The position numbers and the translations under genes are program-made. This document shows, piece by piece, positions 5,374 to 6,265 of a stretch of DNA of 6,265 nucleotides. Within the stretch, counting starts at the first letter, position 1. Every line of letters starts with the position of its first letter. Source of the DNA: Bacillota bacterium (GTDB lineage Bacteria > Bacillota > Clostridia > Christensenellales > SZUA-584); NCBI GenBank assembly GCA_023396555.1, contig JAEWWC010000188.1, forward strand, positions 1 to 6,265, given 5' to 3'. Under the pieces are notes generated by a model. That model was given only the letters and a program-made list of their open reading frames with translations. It was not told the origin of the DNA and ran no database searches.

Positions 5374-6265
5374 TTAAGTGTTTTCGCGTGTATGGGTAAT
5401 GGTGCCGCGTGTATCGGCCAGGTGCTTTTTGATGCGGTTCTCGTTGCGGGATACATACATGCCGTACAGCACGTCGATCACCAGCAGCTGCGATATCTTG
5501 GACGACGTATTCTCCCACTGGTCCACCCCAATGCCGGGGAGGTTGTTGGAGGAGAACAGCGGTATGTCCGCGGTGCGTGCCAGCTGGGAATCGGGAAAGC
5601 CCGTGATGCCGATGGTTGTGACGCCGTGTTCCCGTGCGAAGCGGATGCCGTTGACAACTGCGGTCGTTGAACCGGAGTTGCTGATGCCGATCAGCACATC
5701 CTTTTTCCCGAGTATGGCGGAAGCCATCAGCTGCGTACTGCTGTCCCGGAAAAACATGCACTTTTTGCCGGCGCTCGTAAAACGCTGCACCGCCTCTTCC
5801 GCAGCGATAGAGGATGAACCGATGCACAGAAAAGCCAGCAGGTTGGCCTGCTCGATGGCGTGTGCCGCAGCTTCGTATTGCTCCGTATCGAGCAGCAGCC
5901 GCGTTTCGCTGAGCATGCTGACATTGCGGTGAATCAGCTTGTCGAATATCGCATCCACCGAATCGGCGGAGGTTATGTTTTCGTAGACATGAGGCGTTGT
6001 GGTTACCGCACGGTTTTTCTGGTTGACCACCGATTCGGCGATCATGATCTTGAGCTGCGCGAAGTTCGCAAACCCCAGCTCGCGCACAAACCGCGTGACG
6101 GTGGATTCCGCGACGCTGCACTCCACGCTCAGGTCGTGGATCGTCATCGACTTGGCCCGGTCCGGGTTGTCGGATATAAAACGGGATATGCGCTGCAGAG
6201 CCGGATTCATGTGCGCCACCTTCCGGTTGATCAGCGTCAGCACGTCCGCGGCAGCGCTGTAATCT
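5374..6265 (-). CDS. RpiR/MurR-family transcriptional regulator (HTH + SIS), 5' end at or beyond window edge
   Basis: 289 residues from GTG 6243, but the frame is open to the window edge and reads DYSAAAD before it. No RBS precedes the GTG, so the true start may lie outside. An ATG at 6210 with AAGGTGG (6216-6222) 5 nt before it is a competing start, but it would remove residues that align with the usual N-terminal helix of the family. Numbered from the GTG: RpiR-type helix-turn-helix at about 34-64 with recognition helix AESTVTRFVRELGF (45-58); SIS sugar-phosphate isomerase fold at about 133-240, with GSSS (142-145) and the phosphate-binding SNSGST (188-193). Such proteins bind DNA and sense a phosphosugar. 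It is first in the operon, 26 nt upstream of a dehydrogenase, so it probably controls this polyol locus, perhaps including the + strand kinase unit (inference). Its operator is not in the window. Confidence 0.93.
   Translation of the reverse strand, partial: DYSAAADVLTLINRKVAHMNPALQRISRFISDNPDRAKSMTIHDLSVECSVAESTVTRFVRELGFANFAQLKIMIAESVVNQKNRAVTTTPHVYENITSADSVDAIFDKLIHRNVSMLSETRLLLDTEQYEAAAHAIEQANLLAFLCIGSSSIAAEEAVQRFTSAGKKCMFFRDSSTQLMASAILGKKDVLIGISNSGSTTAVVNGIRFAREHGVTTIGITGFPDSQLARTADIPLFSSNNLPGIGVDQWENTSSKISQLLVIDVLYGMYVSRNENRIKKHLADTRGTITHTRENT

Noticed and set aside
5348..6121. Upstream extension of the - strand dehydrogenase frame to a 607-codon reading frame, suggesting a fusion
   Set aside because: The added part is an out-of-frame reading of the RpiR gene, which shows intact HTH and SIS motifs in its own frame. 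The dehydrogenase has its own RBS and canonical N terminus at 5347.

Overview
The window looks like a GC-rich anaerobic Firmicute, most likely a Clostridia-class gut bacterium. This is inferred from three things: strong GGAGG-type ribosome binding sites, gene content (RpiR regulator, FGGY kinase, zinc polyol dehydrogenases), and a small Gly/Cys-rich protein of a kind I recall from clostridial genomes. No rRNA, tRNA, CRISPR array or transposase gene was seen.

Left region (1-1883, + strand): the 3' part of an FGGY carbohydrate kinase, closest by eye to L-xylulokinase LyxK. It is followed 29 nt later by a zinc-dependent medium-chain dehydrogenase. Together they look like the end of a catabolic operon in which a polyol is oxidised to a ketose and the ketose is phosphorylated. 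The operon ends in a run of closely spaced inverted repeats and a strong, probably bidirectional, intrinsic terminator (1891-1996).

Middle region (about 1990-3180): a visibly less GC-rich stretch with two unrelated small genes transcribed away from each other. One is a four-helix membrane protein of unknown function on the - strand. The other is a 75-residue Gly/Cys-rich peptide on the + strand, built as two repeats of a Gly-rich / Ile-Leu core / Cys-cluster unit. The 277-nt gap between them holds a candidate promoter and several short palindromes and direct repeats.

Right region (3241-6265, - strand): an operon running right to left. It starts with an RpiR/MurR-type sugar-phosphate-sensing regulator (5' end at or beyond the window edge), then a zinc polyol/sorbitol-type dehydrogenase, then a galactitol-1-phosphate 5-dehydrogenase (GatD)-like enzyme. 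The last two genes are 10 nt apart and look translationally coupled. A - strand terminator follows at 3189-3227, back to back with the + strand terminator of the Gly/Cys-rich gene.

Taken together, two convergent sugar-alcohol catabolic units carrying three zinc MDR enzymes flank a small island encoding membrane-associated small proteins. The sugar genes belong to known families and only their substrates are open. The least explained elements are the duplicated Gly/Cys-rich peptide, the stacked hairpins at 1891-1996 and the palindrome-rich divergent intergenic region.
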